Source: Ruegeria sp. EL01 (GTDB taxonomy: Bacteria; Pseudomonadota; Alphaproteobacteria; Rhodobacterales; Rhodobacteraceae). Taken from it: 64,000 nucleotides of DNA. A program made the translations under genes and the position numbers. The notes below the pieces were generated by a model. That model searched no databases and was not told where the DNA came from. It saw only the letters and a list, made by a program, of their open reading frames with translations. The DNA lies in the NCBI RefSeq assembly GCF_900313035.1, contig NZ_OMPS01000038.1:62001-126000 (forward strand), written 5' to 3'. Positions 36,607-45,963 of this stretch are shown in pieces (the stretch's first letter is position 1; each line of letters opens with the position of its first letter).

Positions 36607-37671
36607 ATGAATATGAAGCGCTCTCTCTTCGGATTGATCTGCCTGACTTTCGCCGTTCTTGCACAGCAAAGCCTGGCTCAGTCCTTAACGGTCACGACTG
36701 TGACCCGGCCCCCGTTTTCCTATGTTGAAGACGGGGCCGAGACTGGTTTTTCGATGGACCTGCTTCAGGCATTGGCCGTGTCTTTGAACTGGGAATACTC
36801 CGTCAATCGCGTGGGGTCTTTTGCCGAGATGCTCGACGCGGTTCAAGACGGATCTGCGAATATGGCGATTGCCAATATCTCGATCACGGCCAAGCGTGAA
36901 ACACAGATGGATTTCACTCAGCCGATTTTTGAGGCCGGGTTGCAGATCATGGTGCCATCGGATGCCGCGCGGCGACCATCCTTGCTCCAGGCACTACTGT
37001 CCCAAGAGTTGTTTATCGCCATTGGCCTCGCCTTTGCGATCCTGCTGGGCGGAGGCATGATGATGTGGGGGTTCGAACGCCGTGCCCAACCCTATTTCGA
37101 TCGCAATCTGAACGAAGCATGGTTTCCGTCCTTCTGGTGGGCGCTCAACCTGGTTGTGAATGGTGGCTTTGAAGAACGGATGCCGCGCACCCCCTTTGGC
37201 AGGCTGCTCGGCGTTGTACTGGTTGTCTCATCCCTGTTTATCGTATCGGTATTTACGGCGCGCATCACCTCGGTCATGACGGTCGATGCGATCACTGGCA
37301 ATGTGAACTCGGTAAATGATCTGTATGGCAAAAACGTCGGTACAATTTCGGAATCCACTGCCGCAAGCTTTCTAAACCGCCGCGAAATCGAATTCTCTGG
37401 CTACCCCGGGCTTGATGAAATGTTGACTGCATTCAAAGCAGAGGAACTCGATGCAGTGGTCTTTGACGCACCAATCCTGTCCTACTTCACAGCCCATGAA
37501 GGTCGCCAGATGGCCACAATGACTGGCGGGATTTTCCTAAGAGAGAATTACGGCATCGCCTTCCCAAGTGGCTCACCACTGGTGGAAGATGTAAACCAGG
37601 CGCTTCTCGCCTTGCGTGAGGACGGCACCTATGACGAGATTTACCGCAAGTGGTTCGGCAACCGAAACTAG
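36607..37671 (+). CDS. Prokaryotic ionotropic glutamate receptor-like channel
   Basis: 354 residues. A signal peptide (1-24, ending SLAQ) leads into a SBP_bac_3-type binding domain split by a channel unit: S1 about 25-118, first membrane helix about 135-155, pore loop about 172-193, second helix about 199-220, S2 222-350. The second helix ends [13 protein letters not shown], resembling the SYTANLAAF motif of glutamate receptors. The pore reads [11 protein letters not shown], with GGFEE at 186-190 in place of the K+ channel TVGYG signature. Binding-domain blocks [10 protein letters not shown] and NYGIAFP support an amino-acid ligand. It is a single-gene unit; ion selectivity cannot be read from sequence. 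Confidence 0.8.
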   Translation: MNMKRSLFGLICLTFAVLAQQSLAQSLTVTTVTRPPFSYVEDGAETGFSMDLLQALAVSLNWEYSVNRVGSFAEMLDAVQDGSANMAIANISITAKRETQMDFTQPIFEAGLQIMVPSDAARRPSLLQALLSQELFIAIGLAFAILLGGGMMMWGFERRAQPYFDRNLNEAWFPSFWWALNLVVNGGFEERMPRTPFGRLLGVVLVVSSLFIVSVFTARITSVMTVDAITGNVNSVNDLYGKNVGTISESTAASFLNRREIEFSGYPGLDEMLTAFKAEELDAVVFDAPILSYFTAHEGRQMATMTGGIFLRENYGIAFPSGSPLVEDVNQALLALREDGTYDEIYRKWFGNRN

Positions 37672-38012
37672 GATTTAGCCTCGTCTCCGAAAAACGGCGT
37701 CATCTGTGCGACGATAACTGCATTTTCGTCCAATGCGCGCTGCATTAAGCCGCGCTCGTCCGGATCGATCTCATGCCCCTGCGACTCACGCTCGGCCAGT
37801 GTTCCATAACCTGTCACATCCAGAGGCGCCGTGTCGGCTTGTTTCAGGATGGCCACGGTTTCACGCACGGCCTCGGCCTCGTCCACACCGCTGGCAAAGC
37901 ACATCAAAGCCGCCCCTGTCGCACCCTCGGGCAGACCATCACCGTCCTTGCGGCCGATCTGAACCAACAGGGTGTAGACTTGCTGACGCGAGGGTTTCTT
38001 TTGCTTTTCCAT
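37668..38012 (-). CDS. Conserved protein of unknown function
   Basis: 114 residues, acidic C-terminus, no signal peptide or membrane segment. It starts [20 protein letters not shown] and contains a glycine-containing middle stretch ([21 protein letters not shown]) and a charged helix ([17 protein letters not shown]). I recognise no domain. The start at 38012 is preferred because an upstream extension lacks a ribosome site. Its stop overlaps the convergent channel gene by 4 bases. The clean frame between two assigned genes supports it being real. Confidence 0.65.
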   Translation of the reverse strand: MEKQKKPSRQQVYTLLVQIGRKDGDGLPEGATGAALMCFASGVDEAEAVRETVAILKQADTAPLDVTGYGTLAERESQGHEIDPDERGLMQRALDENAVIVAQMTPFFGDEAKS

Positions 38013-38129
38013 AGAGCGGGCCTTAGCCCCATGCCTGATCGCGGTCAAGTTCAACCGTTGATACATTGCCGATGCCTGCTTGGCCCTCAATGTGCAGAAT
38101 ACAGTGCTCTGCACGAAAGAACGCTTTGG

Positions 38130-39005
38130 CTATAGTTCCTGAGACAGCAACCCGACCACATAATCCGTTTCAGGTCTTTTTCTGGATTGATGCGGCACGT
38201 CAACGAGAAGTGAGCGACCTGTGCGGCAAGATCTATCATGTGCGGGCACCAGTGAACCGGATATAAGAGCCTCTTCAATCAAACATAAGTGGCCCATCAG
38301 CACGCCCGCGCCTGCTTTCGCCTCTTCGACTGCAAGGCTGTAGAGAGAAAAATGCGGGCCACATTGGGGGTCTTTCAGCGACACTGAGGTCGTCTCAGAC
38401 CAGAATGCCCAATCATTCACCCAAGTCAGATCGTGCAACAGCGGAGCAGAATAAAGCTCGGTACCACGAACTTTGAGCGCAGGCGCACAAACTGGAGCTA
38501 TCTCATCGGGGCAAACACAAACCTGATCTGATATTCCATCTGGCACACCAAAGAAGATCGACAAGTCGAACAATTCCCGGGAAAGGCTTGGCGGCTCTTC
38601 AAGCGCGGTTACCGAGAAGTTGATCTGTGGCAAGTGCATTCTGACTTTACTCAACCTTTTGGGTAACCAAAGCTGCGCAACCGACGGAAGGGTCGCGATA
38701 TGGAAATCAGCGTTGGGTTTCAGGTTCCGCAAGGCACGAGTGGCATCGGCCAGCCCATCAAAGGCAGAGGCAAATTCCGGCACCAGCGACTTACCTGCTT
38801 CGGTCAGTTCTACCCCTTGTGCGTTTCGGCGAAACAGCGGCATGCCCGCCCAGCTTTCCAAAGTCTTAACATGTTGTGAGATCGCCCCTGGCGTTACGTT
38901 CAGCTCCTCACCTGCGGCGACAAAACTCTCGCGACGCGCCGCGGCCTCAAAAGCGCGCATAGCGTTTAGCGGAGGCCCCTTGGGGCGTTTGGGTATGACA
39001 CTCAT
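38130..39005 (-). CDS. LysR-family transcriptional regulator
   Basis: 291 residues: an N-terminal winged helix (PLNAMRAFEAAARRESFVAAGEELNVTPGAISQHVKTLE) close to the GcvA-type subgroup, then a substrate-binding domain of the LysR type. It is divergent from the SHMT-like gene across 96 bases and most likely activates it; GcvA-type LysR proteins often control amino-acid metabolism. The start ATG at 39005 fits the conserved N-terminus; a frame extension to 39086 is not supported. Confidence 0.9.
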   Translation of the reverse strand: MSVIPKRPKGPPLNAMRAFEAAARRESFVAAGEELNVTPGAISQHVKTLESWAGMPLFRRNAQGVELTEAGKSLVPEFASAFDGLADATRALRNLKPNADFHIATLPSVAQLWLPKRLSKVRMHLPQINFSVTALEEPPSLSRELFDLSIFFGVPDGISDQVCVCPDEIAPVCAPALKVRGTELYSAPLLHDLTWVNDWAFWSETTSVSLKDPQCGPHFSLYSLAVEEAKAGAGVLMGHLCLIEEALISGSLVPAHDRSCRTGRSLLVDVPHQSRKRPETDYVVGLLSQEL

Positions 39006-39101
39006 GGCTATAGCCTTAGTTTTTCTACGCCAAGAATTAGCAAATCTGTTTTGCGCTGTCATTGAATTAAGGACAAATTGGAGCAAACAGGAGGATGATC
39101 A

Positions 39102-40409
39102 ATGACACTTGCACGGCGAAGCTGGGTGCCTGCCGCCAGCGAAACCTTGGTTCAGGATATTGCTGGCAAGACAGCATCCGCACTTTCGGCCGATGTGCTG
39201 ACCCGGATCGGGCAATTGGCGGAACAGAACCGTGTGATCCACGAACGAGAGTGCTTCAACCTCAACCCGGCCACCAATGTTATGAACCCCAAGGCCGAGG
39301 CGCTTTTGTCCTCGGGCATCGGTTCGCGTCCGTCTTTGGGCTATCCAGGCGACAAGTACGAAATGGGGTTGGAAGCGATTGAAGAAATCGAGGTGATCGC
39401 GGCCCAACTCTGCGCCGAGGTCTTTGATGCCCAATTCGCCGAGGTCCGCGTGCCCTCAGGCGCGATTGCCAACCTCTATGGGTTCATGGCGACCTGCGAC
39501 GCAGGTGACACGATCATCGCGCCGCCAGCCTCTATCGGGGGTCATGTTACGCACCATGTTGCCGGTTGCGCGGGACTATATGGGCTGCGCACGATTGAGG
39601 CTCCGGTGAACGCTGACGGCTATACGATCGATCTGGATCGTTTGCGGGGGATGGCGCTGGCCGAGCGACCCAAGTTGATCACTATCGGCGGCAGTCTGAA
39701 CCTTTTTGAACATCCTGTGGCCGAAGTCCGGGCAATCGCGGATGAGATCGGTGCCAAGGTCATGTTCGATGCCGCCCATCAATGTGGGATCATCGCCGGG
39801 CGCGCATGGTCGAACCCGCTTGCCGAGGGCGCACACTTCATGACGATGAGCACATATAAGAGTCTGGGCGGCCCTGCGGGCGGTTTGATCGTGTCCAACG
39901 ATGCCGAAATCGCCAAGGCGCTCGACGCTATTGCTTTCCCTGGTATGACGGCCAATTTCGACGCCGCAAAAACGGCGGCGTTGGCCGTGACGATGCTGGA
40001 TTGGAAAACCTTTGGCGAGGTCTATGCGAAAGAAATGATCGCCATGTCGCAAGCGCTGGCAGCGGCATTGGACGCGAATGGCACCATCGTCTTCAGGGGC
40101 GCAGAGGGTTTCACCAACTCGCACCAGTTCGCTGTTTTGGCAGAACCCTTCGGCGGGGGGCAGGCTGCGTCCAGGAAACTGCGACAGACCGGCTTCTTGG
40201 CTTGCGGCATTGGTCTTCCCACGACTGCGGTCAAAGGCGACATGAACGGTCTGCGGATCGGCACCCCGGAACTGGTTCGTTGGGGCATGACGGTCGATGA
40301 TGCGACTCGATTGGCCGACCTAATCACCCGAGGGTTGGACGGCGAAAAAGTCAGCGCTGAGGTTTCGGCGTGGCGGCAAGAGTTTGACACATTGCGGTTT
40401 ATTCACTGA
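39102..40409 (+). CDS. Serine hydroxymethyltransferase-like PLP enzyme
   Basis: 435-residue fold-type I PLP enzyme. The PLP lysine is K253 in MSTYKSLGGPAGG, matching the SHMT active-site context (THKTLxGPRGG), and early blocks NLNPATNVMNP, GSRPSLGYPGDKYEMG and VPSGAIANLYGF also follow SHMT. The divergence is large compared with ordinary GlyA, so the substrate may be 2-methylserine, threonine or another 3-hydroxy amino acid. The ribosome site GGAGG is ideal. It is divergent from a LysR regulator and stands alone, so an inducible catabolic role is inferred. Confidence 0.82.
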   Translation: MTLARRSWVPAASETLVQDIAGKTASALSADVLTRIGQLAEQNRVIHERECFNLNPATNVMNPKAEALLSSGIGSRPSLGYPGDKYEMGLEAIEEIEVIAAQLCAEVFDAQFAEVRVPSGAIANLYGFMATCDAGDTIIAPPASIGGHVTHHVAGCAGLYGLRTIEAPVNADGYTIDLDRLRGMALAERPKLITIGGSLNLFEHPVAEVRAIADEIGAKVMFDAAHQCGIIAGRAWSNPLAEGAHFMTMSTYKSLGGPAGGLIVSNDAEIAKALDAIAFPGMTANFDAAKTAALAVTMLDWKTFGEVYAKEMIAMSQALAAALDANGTIVFRGAEGFTNSHQFAVLAEPFGGGQAASRKLRQTGFLACGIGLPTTAVKGDMNGLRIGTPELVRWGMTVDDATRLADLITRGLDGEKVSAEVSAWRQEFDTLRFIH

Positions 40410-40512
40410 ATAAGGAAAGCGGCCATTTGAACAGCTAGAGCGAACGGTAACATCGTTCCATTGCGGGTACACAACGCCTATTTTATCCTCGTTTCTTAAG
40501 TTCAGCGTTACA

Positions 40513-40544
40513 GAAAAAAGGCCGCTGCGTTCCCGCGGCGGCCT
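40513..40544 (-). terminator. Rho-independent terminator of dapD
   Basis: 10-pair stem (one wobble) GGCCGCTGCG/CGCGGCGGCC with a TTCC loop, followed on the minus strand by a six-T run. It lies about 30 bases after the dapD stop. Confidence 0.85.
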
Positions 40545-40572
40545 GCTTCTATTCAGGGACTCAGTGCTTTGA

Positions 40573-41400
40573 TCAGTCGCGCAACAGCTCATTGATCCCG
40601 GTTTTAGACCGCGTTCTCTCATCGACCCGTTTCACGATCACCGCACAATACAGATTGACGTTGTTCTTCGATGGCATCGATCCCGCAACGACTACTGAGT
40701 AGGGCGGTACTTCGCCATACATCACCTCGCCGGTATCGCGGTCGACGATCTTGGTCGATTGGCCGATGAACACGCCCATACCCAGAACCGAGCCCTCGCG
40801 GACGATACAGCCTTCGACAACTTCGGAACGTGCGCCGATAAAGCAGTTGTCTTCGATGATGGTTGGACCTGCCTGCATCGGCTCTAGCACACCGCCGATA
40901 CCAACACCGCCCGACAGATGCACGTTCTTGCCGATCTGGGCGCAGGACCCAACGGTGGCCCAGGTGTCGACCATAGTGCCTTCGTCCACATAAGCCCCAA
41001 GATTGACGAAAGACGGCATCAAGACCACGCCCGACGCCACATACGCGGATTTGCGGACAATGCAGTTCGGCACCGCCCGGAAACCGGCGGCGCGCCATTG
41101 GTTTTCACCCCATCCGGCGAACTTGCTGTCCACCTTGTCCCACCAGCCGCCGTCCTGAGGGCCGCCAGTTTGGATTTCCATGTCCTTGATACGGAAGCCC
41201 AGCAAAACTGCCTTCTTGGCCCACTGGTTCACATGCCAGCTGCCATCACCCTGCTTTTCGGCCACACGCAATGCGCCACCGTCCAGCGCGTTCAGAGTGT
41301 CCTCAATCGCCTCGCGCTGCTCGCCTGTGGTGGCTGGCGTAATCGTATCGCGTGCCTCCCAGGCGGCTTCAATGGCGGCTTCCAATTGTGCGTTGGACAT
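40573..41400 (-). CDS. dapD: Tetrahydrodipicolinate N-succinyltransferase DapD
   Basis: Transfers succinyl from succinyl-CoA to tetrahydrodipicolinate in lysine/diaminopimelate synthesis; a trimer with a left-handed beta-helix. The 275-residue length is standard. Hexapeptide repeats run through the middle ([79 protein letters not shown]). The start has GGGAG seven bases upstream. It is a single gene with its own terminator. With dapE it covers two steps of the same route. Confidence 0.97.
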   Translation of the reverse strand: MSNAQLEAAIEAAWEARDTITPATTGEQREAIEDTLNALDGGALRVAEKQGDGSWHVNQWAKKAVLLGFRIKDMEIQTGGPQDGGWWDKVDSKFAGWGENQWRAAGFRAVPNCIVRKSAYVASGVVLMPSFVNLGAYVDEGTMVDTWATVGSCAQIGKNVHLSGGVGIGGVLEPMQAGPTIIEDNCFIGARSEVVEGCIVREGSVLGMGVFIGQSTKIVDRDTGEVMYGEVPPYSVVVAGSMPSKNNVNLYCAVIVKRVDERTRSKTGINELLRD

Positions 41401-41551
41401 GGGGGTACTCCCTGCAGAATCTGTTCACGTTGGTTTGGCCTATACGCAAGCATGGCCCATGGCGCAATGCGACGTAGCCGAACCGAATTGCGTCAGCGCC
41501 CGTTCAAACTGCAAAACTTGGCAGATACCTGAGTTTCACAAAGCAGCTTGC

Positions 41552-42463
41552 CTAGGTCGCGAACGGATCCGGAGCGACATTCCCACCGCAGATCAAAACC
41601 GCCACCCGCTCATCCGGTTCCGGTTGATACATTCCCGACATCAAAGCAGCCAAGGCAGTTGCCCCGGCCGGTTCGACGAGAAGCCGGTGGGATTGCCACA
41701 ACGCTTTTTGAGCCTGGGAAATGGCGGCGTCTGGCACAAGCACAGAGGTCACGTCCTGCGCCAGCCCAAAACATATCTGTCCGATCCGCCGCGCGCCCAG
41801 CGCATTGGCCGCAATGCCAGACACGGAGACATCCACCGGTTCGTTGGCTTTCAGCGCGGCATTCAAAGCACATGAGGTTTCGGGTTCCACCGCGACCACT
41901 TTGCGCGCGCCCTGAAACCAGGCCAGCGCCCCGGCGATCAGGCCACCGCCACCAACGGCGATCAGGACAGTATCAGCCTGTAAACCCTGCGCATCCCATT
42001 CTGCGAAACAGGTACCTTGCCCGGCGACTGTTGCTGGTGCGTCATAGGCGTGGATTTGCATCGCCCCAGTATCTTCTTCGTGCGTGCGCGCCATCGTCAG
42101 GGCGTTGGCGTATTCGCCGGGCACCACACTCAGGTCTGCGCCAATCTGTTCGATCAGCGCGATTTTGGATGGTCCTGCCAGTTCTGGCACGAAAATCTTC
42201 GCCGGGTATCCCAGGGCGCGGGCGGCATAGGCTGCCGCTGCGCCATGATTGCCGCCCGACGCAGCCACCACACCTGCTTTTGGCACATCAGAACCCAGCA
42301 GCGTGTTGAACGCTCCGCGCGCTTTGAAGCTGCCGGTGTGCTGCAAGTGTTCCAGCTTCATTTCAATCGGGTATCCGGGAATGCCGCTTTCCATGACCGG
42401 CGTTACCTGTGCGTATCCTTGGATGCGATCACGCGCTGCCTTAATTTCCGACTTCCAATTCAT
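41552..42463 (-). CDS. Threonine/serine dehydratase-like PLP enzyme
   Basis: 303-residue fold-type II PLP enzyme. The lysine is K47 in HTGSFKARGAF, the phosphate-binding loop reads GGGGLIAG, and ASGGNHGAA is conserved. No C-terminal ACT regulatory domain is present, so it is a short catabolic or serine-racemase-like version; threonine dehydratase, serine dehydratase and 3-hydroxyaspartate dehydratase share this architecture. The start at 42463 has GGAAAGACAAG upstream; a longer frame to 42616 would overlap the divergent LOG gene. Substrate not determined. Confidence 0.85.
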   Translation of the reverse strand: MNWKSEIKAARDRIQGYAQVTPVMESGIPGYPIEMKLEHLQHTGSFKARGAFNTLLGSDVPKAGVVAASGGNHGAAAAYAARALGYPAKIFVPELAGPSKIALIEQIGADLSVVPGEYANALTMARTHEEDTGAMQIHAYDAPATVAGQGTCFAEWDAQGLQADTVLIAVGGGGLIAGALAWFQGARKVVAVEPETSCALNAALKANEPVDVSVSGIAANALGARRIGQICFGLAQDVTSVLVPDAAISQAQKALWQSHRLLVEPAGATALAALMSGMYQPEPDERVAVLICGGNVAPDPFAT

Positions 42464-42542
42464 TCTTGTCTTTCCGTGACTGGCACTCTGCCTGCGAACC
42501 CTATAGCTGTTTGAAAAACACGCAAGCAGGGAACCCCCAGCA

Positions 42543-43385
42543 ATGAGAGAAGACCGCCTCAGCCCCTTTCGCGATGCACAAACCGACCGCTCGACCGCGA
42601 GCGAGGTTCCAGACACGCCACAGACACGTTCCTCAGCCTATCGTCTTGCTTTCGCCGACGAAGATTTCATGTGTCGGGACGAACTGCGCCCCGTGCGCCT
42701 GCAACTGGAACTGCTGAAACCCGAGATGATCATGAGCGAGCGCGAGATCACCTCGACCATCGTGATGTTTGGGGGCGCGCGTATCCCTGAGCCTGCGCAA
42801 AAGCACACCGCGCGGACCGAAACACTGGCCGGTTTGTCGCAATACTACGACGAGGCGCGCGAATTTGCCCGGCTGATGACCGAGAAGTCGCATGAAAGCG
42901 GCGGCCATGAGAACGTGATTGTCACCGGCGGTGGGCCCGGTGTGATGGAAGCAGGAAACCGAGGCGCGCAGGACGCAGGCGGTTGTTCCATTGGTCTGAA
43001 TATCGTGCTGCCGCACGAGCAGGCGCCGAACCTGTATGTAACGCCCGAGCTGAGCTTCAATTTTCACTACTTTGCCATCCGCAAGATGCATTTCCTGATG
43101 CGCGCCCGCGCGATCACGATTTTCCCGGGTGGGTTCGGCACGATGGACGAGCTGTTCGAATCCCTGACCCTGATCCAGACCGGGCGAATGGAACGTGTTC
43201 CCTTCCTGCTGTTCGGACGAGAGTTCTGGGAGAAGGTGATCAATTGGGAAGCTCTGGCCGATGCTGGCACGATTTCAGATGATGATCTGGATCTGTTCCG
43301 CTTTGTCGATACGGCACAGCAAGCACTCGACATCATCGAGAACTGGGAACCCGCCCCGCCTCGGGATGAGATTCCGGGACGCTGA
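42543..43385 (+). CDS. LOG-family protein (Lonely Guy-like nucleotide phosphoribohydrolase)
   Basis: 280 residues, the longer bacterial LOG-family type (TIGR00730). The active-site motif PGGFGTMDELFE and the nucleotide-binding VTGGGPGVMEAGNRGA are intact, so hydrolysis of nucleoside monophosphates, the reaction that releases cytokinin bases in plants, is chemically likely; the physiological substrate in bacteria is mostly unknown. The old name lysine decarboxylase is misleading. It is followed by a cystathionine beta-lyase gene starting 4 bases after its stop, suggesting an operon. Confidence 0.88.
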   Translation: MREDRLSPFRDAQTDRSTASEVPDTPQTRSSAYRLAFADEDFMCRDELRPVRLQLELLKPEMIMSEREITSTIVMFGGARIPEPAQKHTARTETLAGLSQYYDEAREFARLMTEKSHESGGHENVIVTGGGPGVMEAGNRGAQDAGGCSIGLNIVLPHEQAPNLYVTPELSFNFHYFAIRKMHFLMRARAITIFPGGFGTMDELFESLTLIQTGRMERVPFLLFGREFWEKVINWEALADAGTISDDDLDLFRFVDTAQQALDIIENWEPAPPRDEIPGR

Positions 43386-43389
43386 TCTC

Positions 43390-44493
43390 ATGAATAATCC
43401 CCCAAAGTCAGGCGAGATGCTTCATTTGCGCGGCAACGCGCTGGATAAGGGCGATCCAGTGGCATTGCCGTTGACCCAAAGCAGCATGTTCCACCTGCCC
43501 GGCGCGCCGGATGGGCACGCGACCTATGGTCGTGTCGACAACTTGACATGGGTACATCTGGAGCATGTGCTGTCTCATCTGGAAAACGCGCCCTGTCTGA
43601 CCTTCCCATCTGGTATGGGGGCGATTTCGGCCGCTTTGTTTGCAACCGTCAAAGCCGGGTCGCGAATTCTGATCCCGTCGGATGGCTACTACGTCACGCG
43701 ATTGCTGGCCGACAGGTTCCTGTCAAACCTCGGCGTTTCGGTCGAAGAACGCCCCACCTTGGCTTTCGCTGATGGTGGGTTTGACGGTTTCGATGTGGTT
43801 TTTGTCGAAAGCCCCTCGAACCCCGGTTTGGATATGATTGATCTTGGCGCTGTCGCGCGGGAAGTCCGCGCAGCCGGCGGTATTACAATTGCCGACAACA
43901 CGACACTGACACCTCTGGGACAGCGCCCATTTGATCTGGGGGTCGACATTGTTGTGTCCTCCGACACCAAGGCGATGGGGGGGCATTCTGATCTTCTTAT
44001 GGGTCATGTCGCCAGCCGTAGCGCACAGATCATGGAACGGATCGAAGAATGGCGACGGGTGTCCGGTGCGATTCCGGGCCCGCATGAGGCTTGGCTTTTA
44101 CATCGCGGATTAGAGACACTGGACGTGCGTTTTGACCGGATGTGCGCCTCCGCTCAGGTTCTGGCCGAGCGTTTCAAGGCACATAAGGCGGTGCAACAAG
44201 TCCGCTACCCAGGTTTGCTGGACGATCCTTCTTACGCAGTTGCTCAGGCTCAAACCACCCGGTTCGGGTTTTTGCTGTCGATCACGCTGGAGGATGAGGT
44301 AAAGGCCGAGCGGTTCATCAACACTTGTCCGCTATTGCGTCCTGCCACTTCCTTTGGCGGCGTTCACAGTTCCGCCGAACGCCGCGCCCGGTGGGGGGAT
44401 GATGTCGATCCGGCCTTTGTTCGCCTTTCTGTCGGCTGCGAACCTGTTGAAGAGCTTTGGCAGGCGCTCGAAGCCAGCCTGAACGCGCTTTAA
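43390..44493 (+). CDS. metC: Cystathionine beta-lyase-type Cys/Met metabolism PLP enzyme
   Basis: 367-residue fold-type I PLP enzyme of the Cys/Met metabolism family. The PLP lysine is K194 in SSDTKAMGGHSD, with the family blocks PSGMGAISAAL and ESPSNPGLDM upstream and HRGLETLDVRFDRM later. Cystathionine beta-lyase is the usual assignment for this subgroup in alphaproteobacteria; gamma-lyase cannot be excluded. The start is 4 bases after the LOG gene stop; the longer frame overlapping that gene is rejected. The gene ends one base before the convergent membrane protein. Confidence 0.87.
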   Translation: MNNPPKSGEMLHLRGNALDKGDPVALPLTQSSMFHLPGAPDGHATYGRVDNLTWVHLEHVLSHLENAPCLTFPSGMGAISAALFATVKAGSRILIPSDGYYVTRLLADRFLSNLGVSVEERPTLAFADGGFDGFDVVFVESPSNPGLDMIDLGAVAREVRAAGGITIADNTTLTPLGQRPFDLGVDIVVSSDTKAMGGHSDLLMGHVASRSAQIMERIEEWRRVSGAIPGPHEAWLLHRGLETLDVRFDRMCASAQVLAERFKAHKAVQQVRYPGLLDDPSYAVAQAQTTRFGFLLSITLEDEVKAERFINTCPLLRPATSFGGVHSSAERRARWGDDVDPAFVRLSVGCEPVEELWQALEASLNAL

Positions 44494-44877
44494 TCAAGTC
44501 TTGGGAGCGCGCAGTTCTTTGAAGACATAGATCGGCAAAACAACGCTGGCGATCAGCGCGCCCAGCCAGACCAACAAGGTGGCGGCCAAAAGGTTTGAAA
44601 TACCACCCACCGTCAGGCCTGATGTGATCAAATCCGTCGCCAACAGCCCAACAAATGTGACGACCAAAGCGATCCCACCTTTCAGCGCAGGCGCTCTCTT
44701 TTCACCCAGCTTCAGGATCAAGGGCTCAGCCACAACCTGAACCAAGGTGAAGACGATCACCACAATAATGAAGGACAGCGGCCGGATCGAGAACCCAGCC
44801 AAAAGCAGTGTCGCCAAAAGTAAACCGATGGCATTCCCGGCCAATAGGGCCAAAGCGGACTTAATTCTGCGCGACAT
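44494..44877 (-). CDS. Small four-helix membrane protein (phage holin-like superfamily)
   Basis: 127 residues with four hydrophobic segments (about 8-28, 33-53, 66-86, 92-117) and a short basic start (MSRRIKSAL). It resembles members of the membrane superfamily annotated as phage holin family 4, which in bacterial chromosomes is a general small membrane protein and not evidence for a prophage; no phage genes are near. Function unknown. Convergent with metC with no gap. Confidence 0.7.
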   Translation of the reverse strand: MSRRIKSALALLAGNAIGLLLATLLLAGFSIRPLSFIIVVIVFTLVQVVAEPLILKLGEKRAPALKGGIALVVTFVGLLATDLITSGLTVGGISNLLAATLLVWLGALIASVVLPIYVFKELRAPKT

Positions 44878-45005
44878 GGGTCAGCCTCCATCAATAAACA
44901 CTTCGAAACATGTAAGTTCTAACAGAACTGCGGAAATTTACGAGGCTGTTTGGCCCCTTCTTCATTTTGACCTGTTGAAATCACGTGATAAAACACTTTC
45001 ATCAA

Positions 45006-45019
45006 GGTCAGACCTGACC
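45006..45019. promoter_or_regulatory. Inverted repeat upstream of cbpA
   Basis: GGTCAG-AC-CTGACC, perfect 6-base arms with a 2-base spacer, 17 bases before the cbpA start. Possibly an operator or 5' leader hairpin. I could not find a convincing heat-shock promoter in the same intergenic region. Confidence 0.4.
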
Positions 45020-45036
45020 ACATCAGCGAGAGTGAG

Positions 45037-45963
45037 ATGAGCGACGATCCTTATACGGTCCTCGGCGTCCCAAAGGATGCCAGCGCTGCCGATATCAAGA
45101 AAGCCTATCGGCGAATCGCCAAGGAATGTCACCCGGATCTCAAACCCGGTGATGCCGCGGCAGAAGAAAAGTTCAAGGCCGCCGCGGCAGCCTATGATCT
45201 GTTGAAAGATCCGGAAACCCGCACCCGATATGACAATGGCGAGATTGACGCATCGGGTCAGGAACGGCCACAGCAACAATACTATCGCGACTACGCTGAA
45301 GCCGCTGGAAACCCCTATCGCTCGGGCGCTGCTTATGGCGAACCGGATGACATGTCCGACATCTTTGCCGAGTTCATGCGCGGACGTGGGCAACATGGGC
45401 AGCAGCAGACCCATCAGTTTCACGCCCCGGGCCACAATCTAAACTATTCACTTCAGATCAGCTTTCTGGATGCGGTTTTTGGCGCCAGCCAAAAGCTGAC
45501 CCTACCCGATGGTGATCGGATCGAGGTCAAGATCCCGGCTGGCATCACCAACGGCCAAACCATCCGCCTGCGCGGTAAAGGCGCGCCTGGCTATGGCGAT
45601 GGCCCACCGGGCGACGCATTGGTGTCTGTATCGGTTGATGATCATCCAGTGTTTGACCGTCAGGGCGATGACATACACATCACGCTGCCCATCACAATTG
45701 ACGAGGCCGTTCTGGGTGGCAAAGTCCCCGCCCCAACAATTGACGGCGGCGTTAATGTCAACGTTCCAGCGGGAACCAGCAGCGGCAAAACCCTGCGGCT
45801 ACGCGGCAAAGGCGTCAAAAAACGCGGATCATCTGACAGGGGGGATCAGTTGATCGAGCTGACTGTCTCAGTGCCCGACAAAATTGACGATGACTTGAAA
45901 ACCTTCATGGAGAGCTGGCGCGAAACGCATCGCTATGATCCGCGAAAAGGAATGCCGTCATGA
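45037..45963 (+). CDS. cbpA: CbpA-type DnaJ co-chaperone
   Basis: 308 residues. An N-terminal J-domain with HPD at 32-34 (CHPDLKPGD) is followed by a glycine-poor linker and two DnaJ C-terminal beta domains (LNYSLQISFLDAVFG, IPAGITNGQTIRLRGKG, VPAGTSSGKTLRLRGKG). No zinc-finger CxxCxGxG repeats occur, so it is CbpA-like rather than DnaJ. It stimulates DnaK. The following gene encodes its modulator CbpM in the standard overlap (ATGA). Confidence 0.93.
   Translation: MSDDPYTVLGVPKDASAADIKKAYRRIAKECHPDLKPGDAAAEEKFKAAAAAYDLLKDPETRTRYDNGEIDASGQERPQQQYYRDYAEAAGNPYRSGAAYGEPDDMSDIFAEFMRGRGQHGQQQTHQFHAPGHNLNYSLQISFLDAVFGASQKLTLPDGDRIEVKIPAGITNGQTIRLRGKGAPGYGDGPPGDALVSVSVDDHPVFDRQGDDIHITLPITIDEAVLGGKVPAPTIDGGVNVNVPAGTSSGKTLRLRGKGVKKRGSSDRGDQLIELTVSVPDKIDDDLKTFMESWRETHRYDPRKGMPS

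Noticed and set aside
42543..43385. Lysine decarboxylase
   Set aside because: The PGGFGTMDE motif marks a LOG-type phosphoribohydrolase; no PLP site is present.
44494..44877. Phage holin suggesting a prophage
   Set aside because: Only the small membrane protein shows this resemblance; no phage genes, attachment sites or composition change nearby.
44985..45003. Heat-shock promoter before cbpA (TTGAAA element)
   Set aside because: The TTGAAA is present but no matching -10 element occurs at proper spacing.
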